From: Nostoc sp. RI_552
Lineage (GTDB): Bacteria > Cyanobacteriota > Cyanobacteriia > Cyanobacteriales > Nostocaceae
DNA length: 64,000 bases
Reading direction: 5' to 3'
NCBI GenBank assembly: GCA_016124525.1
Contig: WGNO01000026.1
Coordinates: forward strand, 57,413 to 121,412
Numbering within the stretch: position 1 is the stretch's first letter; each line of letters starts with the position of its first letter. Below the pieces are notes generated by a model. The model was not told the origin of the DNA and searched no databases. It saw only the letters and a list, made by a program, of their open reading frames with translations. The position numbers were made by a program, and so were the translations under genes. Positions 26,936 through 36,906 of this stretch are shown one piece after another.

Positions 26936-27003
26936 GAGTGATGAGTGATGAGTGCTGAGTAATGAATAAAAGCTCAAAACTTAGTACTCAAAACTCAGAA
27001 CTC
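26936..27003. repeat. Short degenerate repeats between psaA and psaB
   Basis: GTGATGAGTGATGAGTGCTG and the complementary-sense ACTCAAAACTCAGAACTC lie back to back. This is the heptanucleotide-like STRR type that is widespread in spacers of heterocystous cyanobacteria. The two halves can partly pair, giving a weak hairpin in the psaAB message. Confidence 0.75.
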
Positions 27004-27050
27004 CACAAGCTGACACCTGATGGCTAAAGGTCAGAGGAATTATCAAACCT

Positions 27051-29282
27051 ATGGCAACAAAATTTCCAAAATTTAGCCAGGATCTCGCACAGGACCCGAC
27101 TACTCGTCGGATATGGTACGCGATCGCCACTGGAAACGACTTTGAAAGCCACGATGGCATGACGGAAGAAAATCTTTACCAAAAGATTTTCGCCACTCAC
27201 TTCGGTCACTTGGCAATCATCTTCCTGTGGGCTTCGAGCCTCCTGTTTCACGTAGCCTGGCAAGGTAACTTTGAACAGTGGATTAAAGATCCACTTCATG
27301 TCCGTCCCATTGCCCATGCGATTTGGGATCCCCACTTTGGCGAACCTGCAATTGAAGCATTTACCCAAGGTGGCGCAAGTAATCCGGTGAACATCGCTTA
27401 CTCTGGTGTTTACCACTGGTGGTACACCATCGGTATGCGAACCAACAGCGAGCTGTACACCGGTTCTGTGTTCCTTTTGTTGTTGGCAGCATTGTTCTTA
27501 TTTGCTGGTTGGTTGCACTTACAACCAAAGTTCCGTCCTAGCCTCTCTTGGTTTAAGAGTGCTGAACCCCGACTGAACCACCACTTATCAGGTTTGTTCG
27601 GCGTTAGTTCTCTGGCTTGGGCAGGTCACTTGATTCACGTTGCTATTCCCGAATCTCGGGGACAGCACGTTGGTTGGGATAACTTCCTCACCACATTACC
27701 CCACCCAGCAGGTTTGACTCCTTTCTTTACAGGTAACTGGGGGGTTTACGCTCAGAACCCTGATACTGCCAGCCATATTTTTGGTACATCTGAAGGTTCC
27801 GGTACAGCGATTCTGACATTCTTAGGTGGATTCCATCCCCAAACAGAATCTTTGTGGCTGACCGATATGGCTCACCACCACTTGGCGATCGCAGTTATTT
27901 TCATCATTGCTGGTCATATGTACCGGACTAATTTTGGAATCGGTCACAGCATTAAAGAAATGCTGAATTCCAAATCCGGTTTAATCCCTGGTAGCAAGAG
28001 TGAAGGTCAATTTAACCTGCCTCACCAAGGTCTATACGACACCATTAACAACTCACTGCACTTCCAGCTGTCCCTCGCTTTGGCAGCACTAGGAACCATT
28101 ACTTCCTTGGTAGCGCAGCACATGTACTCTCTGCCTCCTTACGCATTCATTGCTAAGGACTACACAACTCAAGCAGCGTTGTACACTCACCACCAGTATA
28201 TTGCTGGCTTCTTGATGGTTGGTGCTTTCGCCCACGCCGCCATCTTCTGGGTACGTGACTATGATCCAGAACAAAACAAGGGGAACGTACTGGACCGGAT
28301 TTTACAGCACAAAGAAGCGATTATCTCTCACCTCAGCTGGGTATCGCTGTTCTTGGGCTTCCACACCCTCGGTTTGTATGTACACAACGATGTAGTAGTT
28401 GCTTTCGGTACTCCTGAAAAGCAAATTTTGATTGAGCCTGTGTTCGCCCAGTTCATTCAAGCTGCTCACGGTAAAGTACTGTACGGTTTAGATACTCTTT
28501 TATCTAACCCTGACAGCATCGCCTACACAGCCTATCCTAACTACAGCAACGTTTGGTTAGGTGGCTGGTTGGATGCCATCAACTCTGGCACCAACTCCCT
28601 ATTCTTAACCATTGGCCCCGGCGACTTCTTGGTACACCACGCTTTCGCTTTGGCTATTCACACCACCACCTTAGTACTGGTTAAAGGTGCTTTGGATGCT
28701 CGTGGTTCTAAGCTGATGCCGGATAAAAAAGACTTCGGCTATGCTTTCCCCTGCGACGGTCCAGGCCGTGGCGGTACTTGCGATATCTCCGCTTGGGACT
28801 CCTTCTACCTAGCTATGTTCTGGATGTTAAACACCATTGGTTGGGTAACCTTCTATTGGCACTGGAAACATCTAGGTATTTGGCAAGGTAACGTTGCTCA
28901 GTTTAACGAGAACTCTACTTACCTAATGGGCTGGTTCCGTGATTATCTCTGGGCTAACTCTGCTCAGTTGATTAACGGATACAATCCCTATGGTGTGAAT
29001 AACCTGTCTGTTTGGGCTTGGATGTTCCTCTTCGGACACCTTGTTTGGGCAACTGGTTTCATGTTCTTGATTTCTTGGAGAGGTTACTGGCAAGAGTTGA
29101 TTGAAACCCTTGTTTGGGCTCACGAGCGTACTCCTCTGGCTAACTTGGTTCGCTGGAAAGATAAGCCCGTTGCTCTCTCTATCGTTCAAGCTCGTTTGGT
29201 GGGTCTAGCTCACTTCACTGTTGGCTACGTCCTCACCTATGCTGCATTCTTAATTGCCTCCACTGCTGGTAAGTTCGGTTAA
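27051..29282 (+). CDS. psaB: Photosystem I P700 apoprotein A2
   Basis: A 743-residue partner of PsaA. It begins [20 protein letters not shown] as in other PsaB proteins. The FX loop [18 protein letters not shown] supplies the other two Cys for the interpolypeptide [4Fe-4S] cluster, and 11 membrane helices with conserved His are visible. No frame problem is seen. Nostocales often carry extra psaB copies; this one is the psaA-linked main copy. A clear terminator follows at 29316. Confidence 0.99.
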   Translation: MATKFPKFSQDLAQDPTTRRIWYAIATGNDFESHDGMTEENLYQKIFATHFGHLAIIFLWASSLLFHVAWQGNFEQWIKDPLHVRPIAHAIWDPHFGEPAIEAFTQGGASNPVNIAYSGVYHWWYTIGMRTNSELYTGSVFLLLLAALFLFAGWLHLQPKFRPSLSWFKSAEPRLNHHLSGLFGVSSLAWAGHLIHVAIPESRGQHVGWDNFLTTLPHPAGLTPFFTGNWGVYAQNPDTASHIFGTSEGSGTAILTFLGGFHPQTESLWLTDMAHHHLAIAVIFIIAGHMYRTNFGIGHSIKEMLNSKSGLIPGSKSEGQFNLPHQGLYDTINNSLHFQLSLALAALGTITSLVAQHMYSLPPYAFIAKDYTTQAALYTHHQYIAGFLMVGAFAHAAIFWVRDYDPEQNKGNVLDRILQHKEAIISHLSWVSLFLGFHTLGLYVHNDVVVAFGTPEKQILIEPVFAQFIQAAHGKVLYGLDTLLSNPDSIAYTAYPNYSNVWLGGWLDAINSGTNSLFLTIGPGDFLVHHAFALAIHTTTLVLVKGALDARGSKLMPDKKDFGYAFPCDGPGRGGTCDISAWDSFYLAMFWMLNTIGWVTFYWHWKHLGIWQGNVAQFNENSTYLMGWFRDYLWANSAQLINGYNPYGVNNLSVWAWMFLFGHLVWATGFMFLISWRGYWQELIETLVWAHERTPLANLVRWKDKPVALSIVQARLVGLAHFTVGYVLTYAAFLIASTAGKFG

Positions 29283-29315
29283 TTCCGCTACCGGTTTTGT
29301 AGGTATGTAATAAAA

Positions 29316-29344
29316 GTCCCCTGCCGCCTGGTGGGGGATTTTTT
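29316..29344 (+). terminator. Intrinsic terminator of psaAB
   Basis: TCCCC and GGGGA form the stem over a loop containing GCCGCC, followed by TTTTTT. It lies 33 bp after the psaB stop, which is a typical placement. Confidence 0.85.
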
Positions 29345-29372
29345 GTGGGGGCGGGCAAGATGCCCACCCCAC
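29345..29372. repeat. GTGGGG...CCCCAC hairpin repeat
   Basis: An inverted repeat, GTGGGG-GC-GGGCA-AGA-TGCCC-A-CCCCAC. Similar GC-rich palindromes are dispersed in Nostocales spacers. It stands directly after the psaB terminator, in the convergent space before trpB. Confidence 0.65.
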
Positions 29373-29416
29373 AAGAGTTTAATGATAATGATGAAGAATA
29401 ATGTGAGATATCCGAG

Positions 29417-30658
29417 TTATTCTGGGATTAAAAACTTGACGACAGTTTGCACATCCTTATCACCACGTCCAGAACAATTAAGGACAATGCGGGGACTACC
29501 ACTCAGTTGAGGACAGAGGGTTTCTAAATAGGCGATGGCATGGGCAGTTTCTAAAGCTGGTATGATTCCTTCTAATCTAGATAGTCGTTGGAAGGCTGCC
29601 AAAGCCTCTGCATCGGTGACGCTGTAATATTCAGCCCGTGCGGTGTCTTTCAAATAACTATGCTCTGGCCCTACCCCAGGATAATCTAAACCTGCACTAA
29701 TTGAGTGTGCCTCAATGATTTGTCCTTCTTCATCTTGCAATAAATAGCTCATTGCGCCGTGCAATACACCAATTTTTCCTTTTGTCAAGGTGGCAGCGTG
29801 TTTGTGTGTATTTACACCTTCACCGGCTGCTTCCACCCCAATTAAGCGGATAGAAGGCTCGTGGACAAACTCGTGAAATAATCCCATAGCATTGGAACCG
29901 CCACCCACACAAGCGATGAGAATATCAGGTAAATTGCCCCACTTTTCCACAGCTTGAGTGCGAGTTTCTTGACCAATCACAGCATGAAAATCCCGCACTA
30001 TCATGGGATAAGGATGAGGGCCTGCTACTGAACCCAAAATGTAGTGAGTTGTTTCCACATTCGTGACCCAATCTCGGATAGCTTCAGAGGTTGCATCCTT
30101 GAGGGTTCCGGTTCCCGCTTCTACTGGACGAACTTCCGCGCCCATTAATCGCATTCTGAATACATTTAAAGCTTGACGTTCCATATCATGAACGCCCATA
30201 TAAATTACACATTCCAACCCAAACCGAGCGCAAACCGTCGCCGTTGCTACTCCATGCTGTCCAGCGCCTGTTTCAGCAATAATTCTTTGCTTACCCATGC
30301 GCTTTGCCAATAATACTTGACCTAATGCATTATTAATTTTATGAGCGCCTGTGTGATTTAAATCTTCCCGCTTTAAATAAATTTGTGGTCCTGTACCATC
30401 TGGGCGGGCATAATGAGCTGTGAGGCGTTCGGCAAAATACAAGGGTGTAGCGCGTCCTACATAGTCTCGGAGTAGTTGTTGTAATTCTGCTTGAAAACTG
30501 GGGTCGTGCCGGTATTGTTGATAAGCTGTTTCTAGTTCAGCTAAAGCCGGCATCAGTGTTTCCGGGACGTACTTACCGCCAAAGCGTCCAAAGCGTCCTT
30601 GTACGTCGGGAACCTGAGTATTTAATCCGTAATTTGGAGAGAGGGGTGTAGTAGTCAC
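29417..30658 (-). CDS. trpB: Tryptophan synthase beta chain
   Basis: A 413-residue PLP enzyme joining indole and serine to form L-tryptophan. The PLP lysine is in [15 protein letters not shown], the substrate loop is [12 protein letters not shown], the phosphate loop [10 protein letters not shown], and the C-terminal serine motif NCSGRGDKD. The start codon is GTG at 30658 with no clear Shine-Dalgarno; residues after it ([16 protein letters not shown]) show the normal N-terminus is present. trpA is not adjacent, as is common in cyanobacteria where trp genes are scattered. Confidence 0.96.
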   Translation of the reverse strand: MTTTPLSPNYGLNTQVPDVQGRFGRFGGKYVPETLMPALAELETAYQQYRHDPSFQAELQQLLRDYVGRATPLYFAERLTAHYARPDGTGPQIYLKREDLNHTGAHKINNALGQVLLAKRMGKQRIIAETGAGQHGVATATVCARFGLECVIYMGVHDMERQALNVFRMRLMGAEVRPVEAGTGTLKDATSEAIRDWVTNVETTHYILGSVAGPHPYPMIVRDFHAVIGQETRTQAVEKWGNLPDILIACVGGGSNAMGLFHEFVHEPSIRLIGVEAAGEGVNTHKHAATLTKGKIGVLHGAMSYLLQDEEGQIIEAHSISAGLDYPGVGPEHSYLKDTARAEYYSVTDAEALAAFQRLSRLEGIIPALETAHAIAYLETLCPQLSGSPRIVLNCSGRGDKDVQTVVKFLIPE

Positions 30659-30839
30659 GGAAAATTTTTGATGACACGATGAATTTAATTATCATAAAAG
30701 CAGGCGGGGAGTGCAAGATCTTGATTACGTTGTTTGTGTCTTTGTGCCTATGGCTTTGCTATGTAGGCTATTGTGGTAAACAATTGTATGAAACACTAAA
30801 ACAGTGAGTTAGTGTAATTTTTTATTAATCAAAGGTTTT

Positions 30840-31181
30840 ATGTCTTCTTCTCAATCTTCTCACGATGGCTTTGTCTACCGCGAGTTTGGTAATGATAACT
30901 CTGCGGCTACAGAAAGAGGGATTCCCGAACTACCACCCCAGCAGCAAAATTTGAAGGTGCAAGCTTCTCGTAAGGGACGCAAAGGTAAAACTGTGACTGT
31001 GATTAGCGGTTTCCAAACTAAGCCAGAGGTTTTAGCAAGTTTAGTTAAGCAGTTGAAAACTCAATGCGGTAGTGGTGGTACTGTTAAGGATAACGAAATT
31101 GAAATTCAGGGCGACCACAAACAGAAAATTTTAGAGATTTTGACTAAGTTAGGTTACAAAGCCAAAATTAGCGGTGGCTGA
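30840..31181 (+). CDS. SUI1/eIF1-like translation factor (YciH family)
   Basis: A 113-residue protein. The C-terminal half is a SUI1 domain: KGKTVTVISGFQTKPEVLAS, then LKTQCGSGGTVKDNEIEIQG and KILEILTKLGYKAKISGG. The N-terminal 45 residues are low in complexity and Ser/Gln-rich. Bacterial SUI1/YciH proteins resemble eukaryotic eIF1 and may affect start-codon fidelity; their physiological role is poorly defined. It is followed by the broken pmp3 gene. Confidence 0.9.
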   Translation: MSSSQSSHDGFVYREFGNDNSAATERGIPELPPQQQNLKVQASRKGRKGKTVTVISGFQTKPEVLASLVKQLKTQCGSGGTVKDNEIEIQGDHKQKILEILTKLGYKAKISGG

Positions 31182-31253
31182 TGGGTGTGGTTTGTTTTGT
31201 ACATAGTGTTTAAATTAAAAAGCATCTGGTTTTAATCTGCTTAGGAGGTTCTC

Positions 31254-31412
31254 ATGGATTTAATTCGGATTTTATGTGCTATTTTTCTTCCCCCGCTAGG
31301 AGTGTTTTTATAAGTAGGTTTTGGTATAGATTTTTGGATTAATATCCTGTTAACTTTGTTGGGTTATGTTCCCGGAATTGTGCATGCAGTCTGGGTGATT
31401 GCTAGGAAATAA
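31254..31412 (+). pseudogene. Pmp3/YqaE-family small membrane protein gene with an in-frame stop
   Basis: After a strong ribosome site (TTAGGAGG, five bases before the ATG) the frame reads MDLIRILCAIFLPPLGVFL, then TAA at 31311-31313, then continues VGFGIDFWINILLTLLGYVP and ends VHAVWVIARK before a TAA at 31410. Together this is a complete 52-codon Pmp3/YqaE protein with two membrane helices, except for codon 20. That position is normally Gln in the family (GVFLQVG), so a single C-to-T change in CAA explains the stop. The reading frame after the stop shows no decay, so the lesion looks recent, is a sequencing error, or is read through. Confidence 0.85.
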
Positions 31413-31486
31413 TAGTTTGGGGAGGTGAATTGGTTAGCTTATCATCCCTATTGGGGTGAAAATTCAGGATGTGATTGTTTATAGAA

Positions 31487-31511
31487 CGGGATTGCGCGGA
31501 GGGCAATCCCG
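31487..31511. repeat. 9-bp stem hairpin downstream of the pmp3 pseudogene
   Basis: CGGGATTGC and GCAATCCCG flank a 7-base loop. No T-run follows on the plus strand, so it looks more like a dispersed palindromic repeat than an efficient terminator. Confidence 0.6.
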
Positions 31512-31617
31512 GAGGGGATGGGTTTTCGTTGTCACTGTCTTTAATTTAATTGTTGATTGGAAGTGGGTAATTCCACTTGGTGTTATGATATACACAACCA
31601 ATAATTGGCGGTGACAG

Positions 31618-32973
31618 ATGGTAGTTAAAACGAAAAATACCCAATTTGCCAGGTTGCTAAGAATAATACCAAGTACAGTATTAGGGATATTCATAGTCTT
31701 AGCACAGCTCCAGGTAGTGGCTGCAATGTGCAATACAAATCAATGTGATGTAAGCAACTCTGGAAAGTGGAAACAGGGAAAGCAGTTACAAACACGTAAT
31801 TATTTTTTTGAAGGTATAGAGAAGCTGGAACAAGGACAATATCAAGGTGCGATCGCTGATTTTTCAGAAGTGCTTAAGATTGATCCTGAGTTTTTTAAAG
31901 CCTATTTCCTGCGAGGACTTGCCCGTGGTAGTTTAGAAGACTATGAAGGGGCAATAGCTGATTATACTCAAGCTATCAAGATTAATCCCAATGATGCTGA
32001 TATCTACCATAATCGAGGAATTGCCCGTGGTAGTTTAGAAGACCATAAAGGGGCAATAGCTGATTTTAATCAAGCTATCAGGCTTAATCCTAATGATGCT
32101 GATATCTACCATAATCGAGGAATTGCCCGTGGTGGTTTAGGAGACCATAAAGGGGCAATAGCTGATTATACTCAAGCTATCAAGCTGAATCCCAATGATG
32201 CTGATATCTACCGTGTCCGGGGAATTGCTCGTGGTGGTTTAGAAGACTATGAAGGGGCAATAGCTGATTATACTCAAGCTATCAGGCTTAATCCCAATGA
32301 TGCTGATATCTACCATAATCGAGGAATTGCTCGTGGTAGTTTAGAAGACCATAAAGGGGCAATAGCTGATTTTAATCAAGCTATCAGGCTTAATCCTAAT
32401 GATGCTGATATCTACCATAATCGAGGAATTGCCCGTAGTAGTTTAGAAGACCATAAAGGGGCAATAGCTGATTATACTCAAGCTATCAAGATTAATCCCA
32501 ATGATGCTGATATCTACCATAATCGAGGATTTGCCCGTGGTAGTTTAGAAGACCATAAAGGGGCAATAGCTGATTATACTCAAGCTATCAAGCTGAATCC
32601 TAATGATGCTGATATCTACCGTGTCCGGGGAATTGCTCGTAGTATTTTAGAAGACTATAAAGGGGCAATAGCTGATTTTAATCAAGCTATCAAGCTGAAT
32701 CCTAATGATGCTGATATCTACCGTGTCCGGGGAATTGCTCGTAGTAGTTTAGAAGACTATAAAGGGGCAATAGCTGATTTTAATCAAGCTATCAAGCTGA
32801 ATCCTAGCTACGCCAAAGCTTACGTGGCGCGAGGAATTTCCCGTCTTGGCTTGGGAAATAAGCAAGGTGCAATAGCTGATTTTAATCAAGGTGCAAAGCT
32901 GTTTCAGGAACAGGGAGATGAAGAATACTATGAACTGACTTTGGAATTGATTAGGTATATTCAGTCTCTTTGA
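31618..32973 (+). CDS. Exported tetratricopeptide-repeat protein with 11 TPRs
   Basis: A 451-residue protein. A hydrophobic N-terminus (VLGIFIVLAQLQVVAA) looks like a signal peptide or anchor. From about residue 60 come 11 TPR units of exactly 34 residues, each with the core GAIADxxQAIxLNPNDADI. A short acidic tail ends in LIRYIQSL. TPR arrays mediate protein-protein contacts; the partner is unknown. Units 2-10 are nearly identical even at the DNA level (see repeat), which points to recent expansion or gene conversion. A terminator follows at 33005. Confidence 0.9.
   Translation: MVVKTKNTQFARLLRIIPSTVLGIFIVLAQLQVVAAMCNTNQCDVSNSGKWKQGKQLQTRNYFFEGIEKLEQGQYQGAIADFSEVLKIDPEFFKAYFLRGLARGSLEDYEGAIADYTQAIKINPNDADIYHNRGIARGSLEDHKGAIADFNQAIRLNPNDADIYHNRGIARGGLGDHKGAIADYTQAIKLNPNDADIYRVRGIARGGLEDYEGAIADYTQAIRLNPNDADIYHNRGIARGSLEDHKGAIADFNQAIRLNPNDADIYHNRGIARSSLEDHKGAIADYTQAIKINPNDADIYHNRGFARGSLEDHKGAIADYTQAIKLNPNDADIYRVRGIARSILEDYKGAIADFNQAIKLNPNDADIYRVRGIARSSLEDYKGAIADFNQAIKLNPSYAKAYVARGISRLGLGNKQGAIADFNQGAKLFQEQGDEEYYELTLELIRYIQSL
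31903..32820 (+). repeat. Nine 102-bp coding repeats with a 306-bp higher-order period
   Basis: The units begin at 31903 and recur every 102 bp. Units 2-4 and 5-7 of the TPR series show the same order of variants (DYEG-YTQ, DHKG-FNQ, DHKG-YTQ), so a three-unit block of 306 bp was duplicated (31903-32208 and 32209-32514). Units 9 and 10 are also near copies of each other. Confidence 0.9.
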
Positions 32974-33004
32974 AATCTCAACAGGTACTAATTGTTGACA
33001 CTCC

Positions 33005-33044
33005 CACAGCTAGAAGCGGGTGGGCTTTCTGCTGTGATTTTTTG
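33005..33044 (+). terminator. Intrinsic terminator of the TPR gene
   Basis: A long stem, CACAGC-T-AGAAGC / GCTTTCT-GCTGTG, with loop GGGTGG is followed by ATTTTTTG. It sits 31 bp after the TPR stop. It also lies inside the apparent 5' extension of the clpB frame, which argues that clpB does not start there. Confidence 0.85.
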
Positions 33045-33252
33045 TAAACAATCATGTGGGTTATGGTCAGTGTTTCCTAAGAATACTTGTAAATTCAGGA
33101 GTGGGGGAAGGGAAATACCACTCACAGAAGACGTGAACACCGATCTCGCTAATCAGGGCTGCTGCTTACAATATGGATTAACGATAGAAAATTTAAGTCG
33201 GTGCAGCCTGAAGGTATTTATCCTTGGCGGTTCTTTATTATTGCAAAAATTT

Positions 33253-35871
33253 ATGCAACCCACTAATCCTAACCAATTTACCGAAAAAGCCTGGGAAGCC
33301 ATCGCCCATACTCCAGATGTTGCTAAACAATATCAACAACAGCAACTCGAAAGCGAACACCTGATGAAAGCACTGCTAGAACAAGAAGGACTAGCTAGCA
33401 GTATTTTCACCAAGGGGGGTGTTGATTTGCAAAAAATCCGCGATCGCACTGATGAATATCTTCAACGACAGCCGAAAGTGTCTGGTAGTAGCACATCTGT
33501 ATTTTTGGGACGCAGCTTAGATACACTCTTAGATAAAGCAGAACGATATCGTCAAGATTTCAAAGACGAATATATCTCAATTGAACATTTATTGCTGGCT
33601 TACGCCAAAGATGACCGCTTTGGTAAAACTTTATTTCAAGAATTTGGTTTAGACGAAGGCAAGCTCAAGAATATCATTAAGCAAATTCGTGGGAGTCAAA
33701 AAGTGACCGACCAAAATCCAGAGGGAAAATATCAAGCACTGGAAAAATATGGGCGTGACCTCACAGAAGCAGCACGTCAAGGTCAACTTGATCCAGTAAT
33801 TGGGCGGGATGATGAAATTCGGCGCACAATTCAAATTCTGTCTCGGCGTACCAAAAATAACCCTGTACTGATTGGTGAACCAGGTGTTGGTAAAACTGCA
33901 ATTGCTGAAGGACTAGCACAAAGGATTATTGCTGGTGATGTCCCCCAGTCCCTCAAAGACCGGAAATTGATTGCTTTAGATATGGGGGCTTTAATAGCTG
34001 GCGCTAAATTTCGCGGGGAATTTGAAGAACGCCTGAAGGCGGTATTAAAGGAAGTTACTGAATCTGGGGGGAATATAGTTTTATTTATTGACGAAATTCA
34101 TACCGTCGTCGGTGCTGGGGCTACACAAGGGGCTATGGATGCTGGTAACTTGTTAAAACCTATGTTGGCCAGGGGTGAATTGCGTTGTATTGGAGCCACA
34201 ACCTTAGATGAATATCGTAAATATATCGAAAAAGATGCAGCTCTAGAAAGACGCTTCCAACAGGTTTATGTGGATCAACCCAGTGTAGAAGATACAATTT
34301 CTATTTTGCGTGGCTTGAAAGAACGCTATGAAGTCCACCACGGGGTAAAAATATCCGATAGTTCTTTAGTTGCAGCTGCTACATTGTCCAGTCGGTATAT
34401 TAGCGATCGCTTCTTACCGGATAAAGCCATTGACTTGGTAGACGAAGCCGCGGCCCGCCTGAAAATGGAAATTACTTCTAAACCGGAAGAACTAGACGAA
34501 ATCGACCGGAAGATTTTGCAGTTGGAAATGGAGAAGCTGTCTTTGCAAAAAGAAACTGATGCAGCTTCCAGAGAACGTTTAGACAGAATTGAAAAGGAAC
34601 TTGCGGATCTTAAGGAAGAACAAAGAACTTTAACTGCTCAATGGCAGTCTGAAAAGGATATTATCAATAAAATTCAGTCTATTAAAGAAGAAATTGACCG
34701 GGTTAACTTAGAAGTTCAGCAAGCTGAAAGAAATTATGACCTGAATCGTGCTGCTGAGTTGAAATATGGCAAATTAACTAATTTACACCGCAAATTAGAA
34801 GGAGCAGAAGCGGAACTAGCCAACGCCCAAAAAACTGGTAAATCCCTATTGCGTGAAGAAGTCACTGAAGCTGACATTGCAGAAATTATTTCTAAGTGGA
34901 CTGGAATTCCCATCAGCAAATTAGTAGAGTCGGAAAAAGAAAAACTGCTGTATTTAGAAGATGAACTGCATCATCGGGTAGTTGGACAATCCGAAGCTGT
35001 GACGGCTGTAGCAGATGCTATCCAGCGATCGCGTGCTGGACTTGCTGACCCAAATCGTCCCACAGCCAGCTTTATTTTCTTGGGCCCTACAGGGGTGGGT
35101 AAAACCGAATTAGCCAAAGCACTGGCGGCCTATATGTTCGACACTGAAGAAGCTTTAGTGCGAATTGATATGTCAGAGTACATGGAAAAACACGCAGTTT
35201 CGCGGCTAATTGGTGCTCCTCCCGGATATGTGGGTTACGAAGAAGGCGGACAGTTAACGGAAGCTATTCGTCGTCGTCCATATGCAGTGATTCTGTTCGA
35301 CGAAATCGAAAAAGCACACCCTGACGTTTTCAATATCTTCTTGCAAATTCTTGATGATGGTCGTGTTACTGATGCTCAAGGTCATACTGTGGACTTCAAA
35401 AATACGATTATTATCATGACCAGTAACATCGGTTCACAGTATATTCTCGATATTGCTGGAGACGCTACACTTTACGACGAAATGCGTCGCCGCGTCATGG
35501 AAGCAATGCGAAATAGTTTCCGTCCAGAATTCCTCAACCGCATTGATGAAATTATCATCTTCCACGGCTTAGATAAAAAAGAACTGCGACAAATTGTTTT
35601 GTTGCAAGTAGAAAGATTAAGGGAAAGATTAAGCGATCGCAAGATGTCCCTGAGATTGTCAGATCATGCCCTTGACTTTTTAGCAGAAGTAGGATATGAC
35701 CCTGTATATGGAGCACGTCCACTCAAGCGAGCAATTCAGAGAGAATTAGAAACCCAAATTGCCAAAGCTATGTTGCGTAGTGAATTCAACGACGGTGACA
35801 CAATTTTTGTGGATGTACAGAATGAGCGCCTTTCCTTCAGTCGCTTACCTGCGGAGGTGTTTACCGGCTAA
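33253..35871 (+). CDS. clpB: ATP-dependent disaggregase ClpB (Hsp100)
   Basis: The ATG at 33253 gives 872 residues beginning [20 protein letters not shown], the normal ClpB start; an in-frame TTG extension of 87 codons crosses a terminator and is rejected. Domains: N-terminal Clp repeats (to about 145), AAA1 with Walker [11 protein letters not shown] and Walker [10 protein letters not shown], a coiled-coil middle domain (about 400-520), AAA2 with [14 protein letters not shown] and [12 protein letters not shown], and a C-terminal domain. ClpB with DnaK rescues aggregated proteins in the cytosol. Nostocales usually have two ClpB paralogues, so the number is left open. No clear Shine-Dalgarno is seen. 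Confidence 0.96.
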   Translation: MQPTNPNQFTEKAWEAIAHTPDVAKQYQQQQLESEHLMKALLEQEGLASSIFTKGGVDLQKIRDRTDEYLQRQPKVSGSSTSVFLGRSLDTLLDKAERYRQDFKDEYISIEHLLLAYAKDDRFGKTLFQEFGLDEGKLKNIIKQIRGSQKVTDQNPEGKYQALEKYGRDLTEAARQGQLDPVIGRDDEIRRTIQILSRRTKNNPVLIGEPGVGKTAIAEGLAQRIIAGDVPQSLKDRKLIALDMGALIAGAKFRGEFEERLKAVLKEVTESGGNIVLFIDEIHTVVGAGATQGAMDAGNLLKPMLARGELRCIGATTLDEYRKYIEKDAALERRFQQVYVDQPSVEDTISILRGLKERYEVHHGVKISDSSLVAAATLSSRYISDRFLPDKAIDLVDEAAARLKMEITSKPEELDEIDRKILQLEMEKLSLQKETDAASRERLDRIEKELADLKEEQRTLTAQWQSEKDIINKIQSIKEEIDRVNLEVQQAERNYDLNRAAELKYGKLTNLHRKLEGAEAELANAQKTGKSLLREEVTEADIAEIISKWTGIPISKLVESEKEKLLYLEDELHHRVVGQSEAVTAVADAIQRSRAGLADPNRPTASFIFLGPTGVGKTELAKALAAYMFDTEEALVRIDMSEYMEKHAVSRLIGAPPGYVGYEEGGQLTEAIRRRPYAVILFDEIEKAHPDVFNIFLQILDDGRVTDAQGHTVDFKNTIIIMTSNIGSQYILDIAGDATLYDEMRRRVMEAMRNSFRPEFLNRIDEIIIFHGLDKKELRQIVLLQVERLRERLSDRKMSLRLSDHALDFLAEVGYDPVYGARPLKRAIQRELETQIAKAMLRSEFNDGDTIFVDVQNERLSFSRLPAEVFTG

Positions 35872-36448
35872 GAATAGCCACAGACTGGGAGATGTAGGAA
35901 ATCACTGGGGAGGAAATCTCCCAATTTCCCCCAGATTCCAACACCTGATCCCACGGTGTACAGGAGTGAGAGTCAGTTAGGGTAAAGGAAACTTACGTGG
36001 TAAGTTGGAATTCAGGGGATTCATCCGTGGGGTAGTTCAGATAAATGATTAAATAAATCCAAACCCATTTTTGTAGGGTGCGTTGTCCTAGAGGACAACG
36101 CACCATTTTTAATCTTCTACTTTTAATTTTTTACTGAGAATTCAAGAGGGCGTGTTTTCGCCTCGCCCAAAGCACCATCTTAAAACAGTCAATTTTTATT
36201 AAAATTTTATTGGGAGAAAATACGTAAAGTATTAGCACTGGGATGTAGCATTGATGTAACCAAAGAAAGGGAGAAAATAAATACCCTATTACTTGTATTT
36301 ATGTATTTACTGAAAACTTTACTTAGTGATAAATTTTTATTGTTAGAAATAAATAAAGAGTCGTAAAAGCTGATGATTGAAACTGAAAGGTGTGATTAAT
36401 TACTGTAATCTTTAGTAAACTACGAAAAATTTTACAAGTTCAAAATTT
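35872..36448. other. 577-bp intergenic region after clpB
   Basis: No ORF is supported. It holds a perfect hairpin at 36077-36104, listed separately. The last 200 bp before the Nif11 gene are AT-rich and probably carry its promoter. Nothing else was recognised. Confidence 0.5.
36077..36104. repeat. Perfect 13-bp stem palindrome (GGTGCGTTG family)
   Basis: GGTGCGTTGTCCT-AG-AGGACAACGCACC is a perfect inverted repeat with a 2-base loop. The GGTGCGTT...AACGCACC arms match a palindromic repeat family common in cyanobacterial spacers. It may act as a terminator of clpB or be a mobile remnant. Confidence 0.75.
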
Positions 36449-36736
36449 ATGTCTCTAGAACAAGTTGATGCTTTTTATCAAATTTTGATGTCAGATCAAG
36501 CTATTTATGAACAGTACTGTAATAAGTGCTGTTGTTGTGGATTTTTCGGCAGCTTTCATTGGAGTAAAACTAAAATAGTCAATTTTGCTGCTAATTTAGG
36601 TTTCTACTTTACTGAATATGAGCTAGAAGAATTATGGTTTAAAAGCCAACCAAATATGGATATCAAGGCAGTTTTCTTGAGTTCAGACCAAAAAGACACG
36701 TTCCCCAACAGAGAACGCGTCTCAGTCATTAATTAG
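36449..36736 (+). CDS. Nif11-domain small protein with a Cys cluster
   Basis: A 95-residue protein. The opening MSLEQVDAFYQILMSDQAIY and the later IVNFAANLGFYFTEYELEEL match the Nif11 domain (helix, then AxxxGFxFTxxEL). Between them lies an insert with five Cys (Cys24 and Cys27-30, CNKCCCC) that is not part of the usual domain. Nif11 domains occur in small proteins of nitrogen fixers and as leaders of ribosomal peptide natural products. No GG-type leader cleavage site and no maturation enzyme is seen nearby, so a peptide-product role is not supported. No clear ribosome binding site is visible. Confidence 0.75.
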   Translation: MSLEQVDAFYQILMSDQAIYEQYCNKCCCCGFFGSFHWSKTKIVNFAANLGFYFTEYELEELWFKSQPNMDIKAVFLSSDQKDTFPNRERVSVIN

Positions 36737-36906
36737 CCTAAAACTATGAACTTGGTTTTGGTTACCGTACAAAGTCTTTTTCCTGTGCAAGATAAATCCT
36801 TGCCAGGATGAAGTCAATCATCAATCAACCTTCGGTTTACCATAATCACCTGCATCTAGATGACCAAACCAAAATTCCAAAATAGTTGTTACCTGTGACA
36901 TTACCT

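Noticed and set aside
25507..28274. Minus-strand frames inside psaA and psaB
   Set aside because: Antisense shadows of highly conserved coding sequence.
31903..32820. CRISPR-like or non-coding tandem array
   Set aside because: The 102-bp period is a multiple of three and encodes perfect 34-residue TPR units in an open frame.
33001..33044. IS200/IS605 end near ctcccacagctagaag
   Set aside because: The hairpin with its T-run is fully explained as a terminator, and no transposase or second end is seen.
32992..33252. 87-codon N-terminal extension of ClpB
   Set aside because: It crosses a good intrinsic terminator of the upstream gene, starts with TTG, has no ClpB-like sequence, and the normal start [14 protein letters not shown] lies at 33253.
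36449..36736. RiPP precursor encoded by the Nif11 gene
   Set aside because: No leader cleavage motif, no modification enzyme and no peptidase-transporter lies nearby.
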